A DNA stretch of 64,000 nucleotides from Hermatobates lingyangjiaoensis (Eukaryota; Arthropoda; Insecta; Hemiptera; Hermatobatidae), in contig JAPFBL010000007.1 of the NCBI GenBank assembly GCA_026182355.1, forward strand, positions 248,001 through 312,000, written 5' to 3'. The position numbers and the translations under genes were made by a program. Of this stretch, positions 1 to 12,005 are shown one piece after another. The notes beneath the pieces were generated by a model, which made no database searches, was not told where the DNA came from, and saw only the letters and a program-made list of their open reading frames with translations. Positions within the stretch are counted from its first letter, which is position 1, and every line of letters begins with the position of its first letter.

Positions 1-59
1 AAATATTTTTTTTTAATTTAATATTTGCGTAATATAAACACTGGTAATAAAGTAAGGTA

Positions 60-170
60 TGGAACCAGAGTAGCCCAGTGGCTTGCGTGCTAGCTTTTGA
101 CTGGGAGCACGTTAATTAGAACTAACTCATTTCAAGTTTTCTTTACGTTTCATACTTCAGAGTAGCCACA
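60..170 (+). repeat. tRNA-derived SINE head (possible)
   Basis: A tRNA-like 5' segment carries a good pol III A box (TAGCCCAGTGG, about 71-81) followed by an arm-like stretch. The B box is weak, near 112-128 (AATTAGAACTAACTC). It resembles the A boxes of the better SINE copies near 34.1 and 40.2 kb. No cloverleaf can be completed, so this is read as a decayed SINE head rather than a tRNA gene. Confidence 0.35.
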
Positions 171-1554
171 TGTACCCTTAGAATAATTTCTGTCTGTCGG
201 TTTGTCCACAAAATATTGCTACCATAAGACATATAAAGCTGAAACATTGATTGTAGATTTGTGTATGTCTAACTTAAAATCTAATCTTTGTATACAGAGG
301 CTTTTTTTTAGCACTGTACTAATAATGGTATTTTCTACTATTCTATAACTTCTAATTGTAGTATTAGTATAATACTATAATTGATATTTTGGAATACCAA
401 GTATAATAGAATTTTTGATTCCGTCAAAGACGGGTACGTTTGCTAGTTTAAAATAAAAGAAAATAATAATAATAATAATAAATATATTAATACAAAATAA
501 TAAAACATAAAATAATAAGAAAAAATATATATATTAAAATAATAATAAAATGGGAAACTAACACTAAAACAACTGTAAGAAAATCAGAAAATTGATTAAG
601 AACTTTCAAGGAAAACATGTGTTCTTCGTAATCTCAGTGAGACTATGACAAAGACCACTTGTTTTGTTTGAAAGGTTTCAGAATTTTTCTGATATGCTTA
701 CCGTGATTTAGATGTATATATATATATATATATTTAAATATTTAAAAAAGCTATGTCGCACTGTTCCTCACAAGTTGTTTCTTAAATTTCTCGAGTCTTC
801 GAAAATATTTTTTCAGTTCACCAAGAAGAATGCCTTTACTTTGACGTATTTTTTCCTGTCTGTCTGCCTCTGAGTACCTGATTAGTGCCTTTTATAAACA
901 TTAAAGTTGCTCACTGCAACAATTATTTAAAATACTTGCGAGAATGTACACTTTGGTGTGGAAAATCACCTTATTGTTTTTAGATAATATTGAAACATGG
1001 GGAGGTACTTTATTTTAAAAGAATAACTCACTCTTCTAGCTATTCTAGGAACTTCAAATACTCGTATTTAACTAAATGGCATTCATCCGACAGAATACCT
1101 CTCTTTTCCCTCGTCCCGTGGCAGTTGCAACCTCAGAACTTTGACTGGACATCTCCTACAACACCTGAAGAGAATAGGTATATTTCATTCGGACGAATGC
1201 CCTCGTTGTGAGCGCGTCATGAGCATGGATCGCCTTTATCAATGACCGGAAGTGAAAGTTACGATAAATGAAAAATTTCACCCAACTAATCAGAATAATC
1301 CAACCTTTACTGTACTGTGAGGCATCGTATGGATGTGATTCCAAGAATAGATATTGGATAATAAGATTTGTAATATTATAGTGGAGAGTGGAATAAGCTT
1401 TTGTCCGTATTAACTTTTATCCCTGTTGATGTAAATTAAATTTGACAAATGGTTGTCACCAATCAGAAGCGTATTTATAGGTTTTTTATGGCAAACTCAT
1501 ACAGAGTATTAATTTCATCAGATTAATTTATGTTTACGATTTTAATTATTAGAA
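171..1554. other. AT-rich sequence without a recognised gene
   Basis: Contains an (AAT)n-like tract around 460-550 and a (TA)n tract at about 713-732. Short open frames here have no recognisable domain and low-complexity composition. No gene supported. Confidence 0.5.
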
Positions 1555-2040
1555 TCCTGTCTTTATTGGTATCCAGATCATACCCTACCAAACCAATGTA
1601 AAATATCTAGGTCTAATTTTAGACTCCAGATTACCATTTAAACAACACCATTCAATCCAAGCTTGGAATTTACTTGATATGTAATATATATTCTCTTTTC
1701 AAATCAAGAAATTCTCCCAATTCGGTCAAGGACCTTGTCTTTAAGGAGATCGTTCGTTCAGGAATGACTTATGGATGCTCCGTGTGGTTTAGAGCTGCAC
1801 CAACGAACTAGGCTTGTATCCAGATTGTTCAAAATAAGTGTGCCCGCCTTATAGCCAGGGCTCCTTGGTACGCCCGTAATGTTTATATTCAACATGACTT
1901 GAAAATGGAATCCATAGATAGTTACATTACCCGACTTACTACCAATGAAGACAACAAACTACCTACTCATCCAAACCTTCTTGTACAAGCTCTCAATCCT
2001 GCCACCAACCTTCCTCAACCTCACTGAACAATTACTTCAT
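1555..2040 (+). pseudogene. Jockey-like LINE reverse transcriptase C-terminal remnant
   Basis: Broken plus-strand translation gives hallmarks of the region after the RT catalytic core of jockey-like non-LTR retrotransposons: a 'VKYLGLILDSRLPFKQH' block near 1600-1645, an 'MTYGCSVWF' block near 1765-1790, and 'QNKCARLIARAPWYARN' near 1830-1880 followed by an 'IQHDLKM' block. This matches the family pattern of a YLG-x-LD motif, a YG-x-x-x-W motif and an APWY-x-RN motif. Several stops and frameshifts break the frame, so it is inactive. Ends and 3' tail are not clear. Confidence 0.7.
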
Positions 2041-5000
2041 CCAATGACTATTTTTCCAACTCATGACCAAAAACATTGAAAACTATGACTAACAAGACCA
2101 CATGACCGCGGATATGACGCCATTACTAACAAACAAACTTAATAACTGACAAGAGTTACTAACAGTCCAAGTTATAGTAGCACAGTAATCAAGCAATAAA
2201 AGGCCTCTGGTCTGGAACTGTTGGTTACGTCGTGCAATATAGTGCGCGGATATATCCGTTGGTCGTTGGTAATTACTAGAAGTGAATAATAAACTGTTTA
2301 GTTACATCTTGAACTTAATATACACTTTATTGCATCATTATGAAAAATGAAAGGACATAAAAATCCTGGACGATGCTTGTAATGGCGTCATACACAAGTT
2401 ACGTCACAATGACTGTCAGAAGAAGGTCCACTTGCTGGAGGCGGAAATAGGTGGATCTGACTTTCTTTTTCTTTCTAATAAAAGATTATATACCCCTTAA
2501 GTTTCAGTTTCGCAGTGTTGTACATTGGTACAACATACTTTTGTATGTCCAGACTGACTTTTCACATGACAGGTCACTTCTTGTCTTGACGACGGTGGTG
2601 TCAAAATATAAAAGTTACATTAAATTTTTAAGAAAAATATAAACTGTTTCATTCACAATGTATATTTTACCTCTTTTTGGTTAATATCCGCGTCAATGCA
2701 AGCAAAAATCCTTTAGAAGTTCGTTTATAACCACTACAGGCACTTTTTTTTAACTTTTGCCTCTGAAGTACAATGTCTGTGTGCGTCGCATCCTATAATA
2801 TATTAAATATCAACTAAAAGCCAGAATCACAGCGATTTTGAACAAAATCTTGTAGGTAGATTTTTAGCTAAACGAAAAACCCAACTTTTTGTTTCATATA
2901 AAAAATACTGCTATTATGGTGCTGATCTTACAGTTCCGTCTGTCATAATAGAAACTGAGTTATGAAATTTAAAAGGGATCGAAAACAGTGTTTCCGTTAA
3001 AAACTCGATTTCAAAATTTTAACCCACATGTACGGGTAATACTTCATTTCTCTATATACAATATCATACAGATAGTATACGAAAGTAATTATTCCGTTAC
3101 TGAACGTCATGTGCCCTAGTAATTCCATGTTACTACATGATTATGCTACAGCTATAGTTAGAAGTCATTGCTGAATTAGATTAATCTCAAAATGGAGTGT
3201 AGAATAAGTTTTTATGGCTATGTTAGTTATGCTAATGTTAAATCAATTTAGCAAAAAACAAAGTCAAAATGTATTTGGTTTTTTGTCACAAACCTGTAGA
3301 GAGTATTTATCACTTAAATATAATTTAATAAAATTATAAATTGAAATTATTCAACAATTAAAGAAGAATAAAACATTTAAACTCCAAAATTTCTTTTCCC
3401 ATTTATACCAATTTCGGATCTTGTCCATCTACCAGAGGAAAACTGAGAGCTGGGTTACCCTATATTTTTTTTTTATTTTTGCTATTATTCATTACATTAT
3501 AGCTCTAACTTATTATTTAAATATTCGATCTCTTAGTTTCAATATATCTCTATAATTATATTGACTTCATTTGTCATTTTTATATTCACTGTTTTCTCGG
3601 CTCTCTTACGTGTGTCTCTTTTCCGTGAGTCCACCAGTGGTTTAAATAAATTATTTGTTGTCTGACACTTTTTGATTATGATTATTTTACTAAATGTTTC
3701 TTATTTAAATATCCCTAATGCTTATTCTGCCGTCAAGTAGGACATTTATGTAACAAATACATTGAGTTCTCAACATTGACAACAACCTCACATTATAAAG
3801 AACGCGATAAAGAAATATCCTTGTCGATCTTATATAGCGGGAAATTTTTTATTGCCAGGATTCCAGGAATCTGATTGTACTTTGTGCTTTTCATATAGAC
3901 GCTTTCAAATGCAAGAAAAACTCTAAAAAAAATCTTGAATCTGTTATGGAGTTGTACATAAATGAAATAAATACAATAAATCATAGCCCCTGAACGATCG
4001 CTTTTTTGTTCAATTTTACAATGATAATGGTGAAATGTATTTTGTATTTTACACAGAAGTTAGATAGTTATTCAAAGAGTTTTGTATGTAACGTTTGGTT
4101 GAAATGCTTGATTCATCAAATGAATTCCTTTTGGAAGTCAATACACCATTGACAATAAAACTAATTGAATCAAAAAAGCATATATCCTAGAGAAGATAAT
4201 CATGCCCAAACCAAACTGCAAGAAAAATGTATTTTTCATTCACTACTCTATTTGGATTTCTTTTAGAATTGATTTACTCATTTCATCTTTGAAACAAAAT
4301 GATTTCCAGTACTTTCATAATCTTCAGAGATTATTAAAAAAATAATATCGACAGTAATGTTAATTAAGAGCAGAGATCATTTACACAACTAAAAAGGGGA
4401 ATCCAGCATGTGTTACAAAAATTTTCCAAATGTATATATCCCCACTAAAATTATAAATCCGTTTAAAAACATTATATGATGGTTGGATGTTTGCAACAAG
4501 ACAAACCACAATTAGATCGGTTTTGTTATTTCAACGAAAAAATTTCAGACACTCTCTTATGGCTGTCTGAACTTCACCTAAAGATGGTTACCATTCTCAG
4601 GATCAGTTATACGTCGGCCGCTGTCGTCCTGGTAGAATGCATCATACCAATCTAGCCAAAGTAGTCACTAAAATTATTGTGAAGCATTAAATAATTTATT
4701 TCTTCGTAAGATTTTGTTTTTAAATAAAGATATTTGTCCTGTTAAATAGAATAAACCCTATTCTATAAATAAATGTTCTTGACCAACTTCTTGCTTAGTT
4801 GCATTAGTTTCCATTGGTAGTTGACTATTTTTTATTGTTATATAAACAATGTTCACATTAAAGCTAATAGCACTTACAAATCCCTTGAAAGAAATAACAG
4901 CACTGGTACGAAACGTTGTCTGCTCCTGCCCCATTTTTCATAAGCTGGTCTTATATAAGTGATCGATTATATTACTATATATTCTGTGAGGAATCAGAAA

Positions 5001-5244
5001 TCTGTTTAAAGTGGTCCATTGTTGTACACTGTGCTAAAGAGAATGAAGGTATGTCCTTCACAGCTTCAAACGCCTTAGAACTAATAAAGTGCAGTTTTTA
5101 GATTCATTCTATAAGGATTAAATACGAATGAACATTTTGGGGCAAAGTTTAAAAACAAATTTCTGTTCTGACCAGTGATACAACTCCTGAAGGAAAACTC
5201 TATTTCTCCCACCACCACCACACCCCTTGTATTTGCTTATGATT
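2041..5244. other. Intergenic AT-rich sequence, no gene recognised
   Basis: No coding exon or structured RNA recognised. Around 4880-4930 a short stretch containing ACGAAACGTTGTC resembles the hairpin-GAAACG junction typical of Penelope-type terminal repeats, and may be a decayed copy. An ATGGCGTC-like site with nearby ACGTCA at 2383-2420 resembles the promoter motifs of the two real genes, but no gene could be attached to it. Confidence 0.4.
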
Positions 5245-5249
5245 ATTAC

Positions 5250-5965
5250 AGTCTCAAGGGGTAGTAATTGAGTGATAAGCGCCTCTAACACTCAACTCCG
5301 ACTTTCGGCCTTCACGAGGCTTTCCTGTTAACCTGCTATGTGCAGAGACAAACGAAAGAGGAGGAGAAGGTGATCAGAGGCTAGGCCTGACCACCTTCGT
5401 TTCACATCCTTCCTAATCCCAAAATCCCCCTCCTTTTATCCCAGCCCCAAATCTAAAGTGTTATGCGATCCCTGCCGAAGGATGGATGATACAGGGGTTA
5501 CTGTATTATGAACGGAGCCTCAAGGGTACCAGGCAACCCCCTTGAGTTAATAGCCTTACTCCGGTATGCGGTGCTCTGCTGGAGCAGACAAAATACAACC
5601 GATAGAGCTTCAGGGATTTTCCCCTGTAAGGAGAAGGAAGTCCGGAGACCACCTTCCGGAAGCACAGAGGGTCCAAAAGTGGGAGCCAACCTCCCACAAG
5701 TGCACCTTACGACCCGAAGAAGACCGTCCCCAAGAAGGAGAAAGGAAGTTACTTTCTCCCGAAACGTAGGGAGCCTGAATGGACATTATCAATGATGGTT
5801 TGTGCAGATTTTGCAAAGAGGAAGAAACACCGTTGCACCTGCTGGGTGACTGTAAGGCAACTTTGCTGCACAGAGGTAGTTGCTTCGGGACACTCAATAA
5901 ACCATAGAAAAAGAGAGTTTCTTTTACCGCATGAACCAGCAAAAGTGCTGAGCATCTTCATATTT
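5250..5965 (+). mobile_element. Chimeric LINE-tailed element, copy 1
   Basis: A repeat of about 700 bp whose second copy lies inverted at 47893-48624. Both copies begin at the same TCAAGGGGTAGTAAT boundary. The first ~530 bp has no recognised coding function and includes GC-rich, purine-rich blocks. The last ~180 bp encodes, in broken frames, the C-terminus of an RNase H-bearing non-LTR retrotransposon: a C-x-x-C-K-E-E-E-E-T-P-L-H-L-L-x-x-C motif (about 5800-5850) followed by 'LLHRG..FGTLNK' and 'EPAKVL'. No RT or endonuclease is present, so it looks non-autonomous. The 3' end diverges from copy 2 after about 5950. Confidence 0.65.
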
Positions 5966-6925
5966 ATGTAAATTTCATATTTATGTAGAGTGTTCAAAGT
6001 TCCATCCAAGAAATTATTACATGGATGGCTAGATTTAATAATTATATTAGTTTTCTTCAGGAACTAAAGGCATATTTAACAACCCTTATAAAGTTAAAAT
6101 TTACCGTAGATATAGTGTGTTAGCTCATATTCACTAATCATTATAGTCTAATACTAAGTTTTTAAATAAATTAGTTTCAATAGAAACTTCGTTTCTTTTT
6201 TTTTCCTACCTAAGTAGATTGAAATAAAGTTCCCTAAAAATAATAATTCCCTTTCCTGGCACTATGAGAAAATACTATCTATTGGATTATACTAAAGTGC
6301 AATAAAACACTGAGGAGAATAGAAATAAACTTCCATCTATATTCATTTCAAGGATTTGTTAACCTTAATATTAATAAAGTCTTAAACATCTATCACTACT
6401 CGTATTTCATAGTATTCCAGTAAATTCATTCCATAAATACTCTCTCCATGTGGCATACCTAGGGGTCCGGAGTCGATGGTAGCAGTCCCAGTCAGTAGAA
6501 GTTTATATCCACTCTTGATACTGTTAAATTAATAAATGCAGTATAGTGGGTAACAGCTCTTCTCTATCGATAGAAAACCTTGTGACTTGGGGGAAAATAT
6601 CCTAAAAGTTCTATTATACGATTAATTTTCTGTGAAGTTAGTAACAATGGTGTTGATTATGATGTCTTGCATCTTTCATTACGAGTCTTACAGCATTTCA
6701 TTGTTTAAACCATTACATTAGACAAGCATTACTCACTTGAAGGTTCTGGTGAAAGAGAGTTTCTCTTTGGCTGTTGGTGCAAACAGAGCGAAGGCCAGAC
6801 ATCCAGTTAGCCCTTCCTCCTGGGACCCTAATCCCTTTACACTGCCTCCACACACATCCTGTTAACAGTATCCTCAAGGAATTTCCGAAACCGCCCAATT
6901 CCAGTCAAACGGATCTACACTAATC
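5966..6925. other. AT-rich intergenic stretch
   Basis: No reading frame, RNA gene or clear repeat recognised. Short ORFs here lack domain features. Confidence 0.4.
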
Positions 6926-7015
6926 TAATATCCTCCCCCCAGCAGTCCTGGGCTCGAACCACTAAACCCTTCAGATGGCATTAGCAAAGAAATCAGTTAG
7001 CCACCCCAACCTGTC
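6926..7015 (-). repeat. tRNA-derived SINE head or tRNA pseudogene
   Basis: On the minus strand an A-box-like TGGCTAACTGATT (7003-6991) is followed about 31 bp later by a perfect B box GGTTCGAGCCC (6960-6950). Spacing suits an internal pol III promoter. A full acceptor stem cannot be paired, so a SINE head or a decayed tRNA is more likely than a functional tRNA. Confidence 0.5.
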
Positions 7016-7895
7016 CAAATACCCCGATCTAATTTATACCACCCAGAGTTGCAACTAGAGAGCAAAACTATCTAGACTTCAACATTTTCGCTAAAATAAC
7101 AATAAACTAAAATATATATGCATATCAAGAATAGATTTGCGTGCTTTGCCCATTCTATAACCCAAAAAAGAGTCAAAGACTAACGACTTGATGAAATTTG
7201 ACAGCTTCACGAAATCTTACATGACGTATCCTCAATTTTAGCGAAGTTAAAATTAAGAGATTAATTTTGTTAATTTATAATTAATAAAATTAATTATAAA
7301 ATTTGACACCTAGGGTCTTTCTTCAGCATTCAGTAATCTTGAGCCTAATGAAATCTAACTCCAGATAATATTGTATCTCCCTAATGATTCTACATTGAGA
7401 GCTATCAATTTTGCTTAAATCATGTATACTTAGAGTAAGGATATTCAGCCAGCAAATATACAAAGCCTTTCTGCGCAACATCCCCCAGCTTTCTTAAGGA
7501 ATGTTTAAAAAAAGTAGATAAAAGGTAGCCTACGCAACTATTGCCTAACTCAGCCTAAATAGTTCAATATGACAGACTATATACTACTCCAAAGACAGTC
7601 ATTAAGATCATTAAATTGCTTAAAAATGAAAGTGTCACAATAACGGCAAAGGTTAACACAATAGGACCATTCGGCCACAGTGCGCACATAATAATAAAAT
7701 AAAAAACCATCAGTGGCCATGTGTACATTTGTAATAGTGTATAATTTTTTTCCTCAGTTTAGTAGACCAGCAAAAAACGTTTTAAATAAAAACCAAATCA
7801 TAAGCGTTATAGAGTTTCATTTGAACTTGAAAAACTTACCTGTAAAATTCAACTTAATATTTCCACGAACAGTCTTCATCAATCTGAAATCTTGT
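7016..7895. other. AT-rich intergenic stretch
   Basis: No gene or structured element recognised before the (TA)n tract that begins near 7896. Confidence 0.4.
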
Positions 7896-8078
7896 TATAT
7901 ATATATATATATATATATATCGATGTTTAAACCACAATAAGAAATGGGAAAAAAGACCAAGATCTTTATATATATTGACGGGTTTTATATATTGTTGGGT
8001 TTTTGACTCTGACGAAGACCGCTTGTTACGGTTGAAAGATCTTAGTCTTGTTTTCCCATTTCTTATTGTGGTTTGATC

Positions 8079-8112
<34 letters not shown>
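7896..8112. mobile_element. Penelope-type terminal repeat in foldback form, (TA)n-flanked
   Basis: Two arms of about 40 bp (7928-7967 and 8035-8073) are inverted copies of each other, both carrying the phrase AAACCACAATAAGAAATGGG or its complement. Between them on the plus strand lies a hammerhead-like module at 8009-8037: CTGACGA, one A, hairpin GACCG/CGGTT, then GAAA. (TA)n tracts flank both sides (7896-7922 and 8084-8112). The same terminal-repeat family occurs near 26.6, 29.3, 36.9 and 39.0 kb and flanks a Penelope RT-EN remnant at 35.8-36.6 kb, which is the basis for the class assignment. Confidence 0.65.
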
Positions 8113-8116
<4 letters not shown>

Positions 8117-8147
8117 TAATATAAACAAAGATGCATAAATAAATGAA

Positions 8148-8265
8148 AACACACACTTACAGTCTCTAATTATCCGGTATGAACCATCATCAGGAGAGAG
8201 ATATGATAGCAAAATCAAGCGCACTGGTGCTCAGACGGTTGGAGACCAAAATATTGCCGTATGCA
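8148..8265 (+). repeat. Dispersed repeat shared with 26.1 kb and 63.6 kb
   Basis: The order ACACACACTTACAGTCTCTAA, a TCATCAG box, GAGATATGATAGC-like sequence and CGGTTGGAGACC recurs as the reverse complement at 63539-63660; its ACACACACTTACA start recurs at 26131-26146. The complement of the TCATCAG box reads CTGATGA, as in degenerate Penelope-type terminal repeats. Class assignment is inference. Confidence 0.5.
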
Positions 8266-11200
8266 CGCCCTGTTACAAAGAATACGATAGACAATAATAA
8301 ATTTAAAATGAAATGTAGGATAGGGAATAAGAAAATAAGTAATAAATAAAAGTGAAACAGAGGGATGAACAAATTACGTGAAGAACAAATAAAAAATAAA
8401 AACACTAAACTTTAATAAAACATTACATAAATAATAATAACACATTATAATAAATAAAGCAATAAATTAAAAACAATGAACTAGTTAAAGCTTTATCTTT
8501 CATCTTAATACCAGGCAAATAAGAGTATGTTCGGAGGCTAGTAGAGTAACAGCTTTACAATCAGAGGGGATTTGTCGCAGAATCTCCAACCTGTCGCAAT
8601 CATTGAAGCGGACTACTTCATATCTACTTAATATAATGAATGAAGACGAACTGAAACATGACTGGTTGCAGCCAATCTCTCTTCTTTCTTTTAATTGGTT
8701 TGTTTTAAAGATAGAAACATAAAGTATTATGCAACTGTATGAACAAGGCTAATTTATGTTTAATGTACGTATTATACATGCACGCTGCGTAATAATGTCT
8801 TAATAATGATTTTTTCATAACAATATAGATTTTGGTTTCACTATTTTCGAATGTGTACACAACAAATGAATTCAATCGGTATCGCTATTACATCTTGAAG
8901 AGCGCTATGAGGATGACTGTTTAGCCGTAGGCAAATACAATAAATTATATAAATTATACAAAACAAAAATTCATATTCCTTTTTAAAAATAAGTTATGTA
9001 GAGAAAACCTGAAAACACATGGTAGATTACAAATGTTATTCTTAAGCATCCTTAACTTATTTCATTATTTTGATTTCTTTAAAATTAAATCGTCGATCTA
9101 GTAATAGTATAGGGTTTGCAAATTGTTAAAGTTAAAAATTAATTGTTAAAAACTAAAAAACAATATTTGGAGTAGCCTCCAACATTACTATAAGTAAACA
9201 CAATATCAAACTCATTCACAATCAAGTGATGTTTTGTTTGATTTGTTAAACACTTTGTTCCATAACCTTCCATCACACCATGGAATGCATCAGAAATATA
9301 TGTTTTGGAGTTAAACTTTTACATTTGGCAATTTTATTCTTCTAAGATATCACATTAACTCATTAGAAAAATTAATTTTTTTTTTTTAAATTTCACCAGA
9401 AAAATAAACTACGTGATTCTTTTTCACCAGAAAAATATTTAAATTAGAAAAAGAATCAACGACGTGACTAAGATTAGAGAATGTGTATATTTGAAGACGT
9501 CATGTTATAATGTTCATTACAGATCAGATTTGTTTTCGTGGCACTAGGTCATAATTCAGTTCCATAGTTGAAAGCACTCTGAATTGGAGCTTCAAAAAAT
9601 GGGAACAAAATTACTAATAGGCAATTTATCATCACACGATATTTGGAGGTATAATTTAAAAACAGGTACACCACAATTACATGTAGTTTTGTGAACAAAA
9701 CTGTTTTCCTGTAAAGATCAGTCCACGATTGTCTATGATGCAGCAGTAATACAACATACAGTTCTTTACTAAATGAAGTGATATACATAATAACCTAGTG
9801 TAAGTTAGTAAAAATGTAACTCAATCTTTTTTGGATATCTAGGTAAATAAAAGAGGAGAATTATAAAGCAGTTTGGCATTTTTTTTGCTTCAAGTTTCTA
9901 GCAACCAGAAGTTAACGAAGCCATTCCAACGCCATGCTGATATAGCAGTTCCTATAACCTGACTGAAGGTAAGGCAATGTTGAGAGTGGTAAGTAATTGA
10001 ATCGACGACAAACTGCAAACACAAAAGTAGCGTTGGTGTCCCAGGAATTGCAGATTGTCTATAGTTAAAATAGCCTCTATAAGGGAAAACTTATAATATC
10101 AAATATGACTTAGAACCTATACGCGTGAACATGAGGGAAAAATGAAACATTTGTTTGATATTGAAGATGGTGAGAGCATTCGGAATGATTAGCCCAGACT
10201 AGACAGGAACTCTGTTTAGAAGAGAGACACAAAGCAGGGTAGTCGTATTCACATGTGCCGTACACATTGAATTGATGGAGCACTATCCCAAGATGATTAA
10301 TATTGGCTTTGGCATGTTCTACCAAGGTGATTTATTCTGATAACAGGACAGACATAGAAAGCTGTTAAAACTTATTCAAACTGACACAGTAGATGAAAGG
10401 AACTTTTGAAAAGAGAAACAGACCACGAGGAAAGTGAATGCTCCAGTCAGCCCATGGTTAGGTTTTTTTTGTCTTTTTGATTAAATGGTCAAATTATTAA
10501 AGAAATTATTGAGAAAAACTTTGACAAATGAAATTCTATCGCAGAAGAGTTGCATACTGTGTTATGTTATCGTAGAAAGAAATCAACGAAAAACCACTGA
10601 CATACGATTACGAATCATACAATGAGTTAAAACCTTAACATACCTAAACCAAACAAAACAAAGTAAGAATGTTTGATAGATATGCTTAAAACAATCAACA
10701 CAATAAACACTGCGACTATAATAACAGTGACCGTGCTGAAACCAACATGTTCACTCAATCACTCGGAAACAAGCCGCCAATAAAAAAAAGTTTAAGAAAT
10801 ATATCGAGTATATTATTTGAGATAACTGATTCAAAAAGAAAAAAACAAAATAATATGCAACATAGAATAACTCAAGTCGGCATGTAGTTTTGGTGAAATC
10901 TGATAAAGAATCTCGAGCTATAACTAACTGAAAGCACTTAAGAATTTTTGAAGAACCTTTTGTAGTTAATAAAACTTATTTTTCATCGACGAGGGTTATC
11001 ATCCTAGAGTTACTTTTGGTATGATCTAGTGCCTATTACTTTTCTCGAAACACGACCTATTTATTATTACATAGCCCATATAATAGTACAAAAACTACAA
11101 TAATACTTTTACGTTGAGAACTATATGACCAACTTTAAAGAGTCACATGAATACAATACATTCAAAAAATAAGCTAAATGTCAAAAGAATGAGGGTAAGT

Positions 11201-11484
11201 TTGAACTAAGACAAAAGTTTACATATTTGGCTCGACTGTGTTCAAAAAAATATTCTCCATGAATGAAACATACCCTTCAAGTAAGAAAGATGACGTACTA
11301 CATGGACACATTACCTCTTCTAGTAGACCAAAAAGAATCAAATTTTGGTATTATATATTAATTTAATGTAGATGCATATTTTTAATAAAAATGATCCTTT
11401 TAAGACAGGTTCAAATTTGTCTGAATAAAAGTGTGTTCCGAAAACTTCAGAAATACCAGATAAGAATATTCGATTTAAACGATA
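8266..11484. other. Long AT-rich stretch without recognised gene
   Basis: No exon with recognisable domain was found on either strand. Open frames at 9549-9788 and 10110-10325 on the minus strand lack homology I can recognise and are not flanked by convincing splice sites. Confidence 0.4.
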
Positions 11485-12005
11485 TTGGATCCAAGTAATG
11501 CTCGGAGCCAATATCCCAAATATTTGGACTGGAAATGTCAGAACTGACAGAGTGAGTTTCTGCAGTGGAAACGGTCCAGTACAATCTAAACATTATGGAA
11601 GATCTGAGAGTAAAACCTGCAGCCATAGGATCTCCAAATATTGGGCTTAAGGTTCTGTCATGATGAAATTCAGAAAAGTTATGAAGGAAAGGAATTTACC
11701 GAATCTCATGATATTTCATGGAGAGGTGGTACTGGGGAGTACGTACAAAACAACCATCCCTAAGAGGGATCTTCCTCCCTTAGGAAGACATTACAAAATT
11801 TCCAAGAAAAGATTGTTTACTCTGCTGAAGAAACTGAAGGCACTGCATGATGATGCAGTGCTAAAAGACTAATCAAATGAAGGAGTTATCAAGTCAGTTC
11901 CACATAATCAAGCCAGAAGGAACATTAGGTACCACATTAAATGTGTTTAGAAAATCTACATCAACGAAAATTCAACCGGTTTACGACTGTTTGGGAAAGA
12001 AAACA
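11485..12005 (+). pseudogene. BEL/Pao LTR retrotransposon fossil (pol N-terminal region)
   Basis: The plus strand encodes 'MLGANIPNIWTGNVRT' around 11500-11550, which fits the LGAD-x-x-x-x-IWTGNV pattern that follows the protease in BEL/Pao pol. It then gives 'DLPPLGRHYKISKKRLFTLL' followed by 'KKLK' (about 11774-11845) and 'EGVIKSVP' (about 11880-11905), matching the family pattern of LP-x-x-Y-x-x-S-x-x-RL, a KRL block, then a G-I/V-I-x-x-V-P block just before the reverse transcriptase. Stops occur at 11649 and 11871 in the continuing frame. LTRs were not located. The element is clearly dead. Confidence 0.65.

Noticed and set aside
2381..2425. ATGGCGTC with nearby ACGTCA, like the UBE2C promoter
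   Set aside because: No exon or conserved frame follows within several kilobases on either strand.
5498..6009. Several overlapping open frames on both strands
   Set aside because: They fall within the LINE-tailed repeat at 5250-5965, which has GC-richer sequence and few stops. Only the C-terminal LINE motif is meaningful.
6926..7015. Functional tRNA gene
   Set aside because: A and B boxes are good but a 7-bp acceptor stem and anticodon arm cannot be formed.
7854..8156. A 100-codon minus-strand frame rich in Tyr/Ile
   Set aside because: Mostly translated (TA)n and terminal-repeat sequence.
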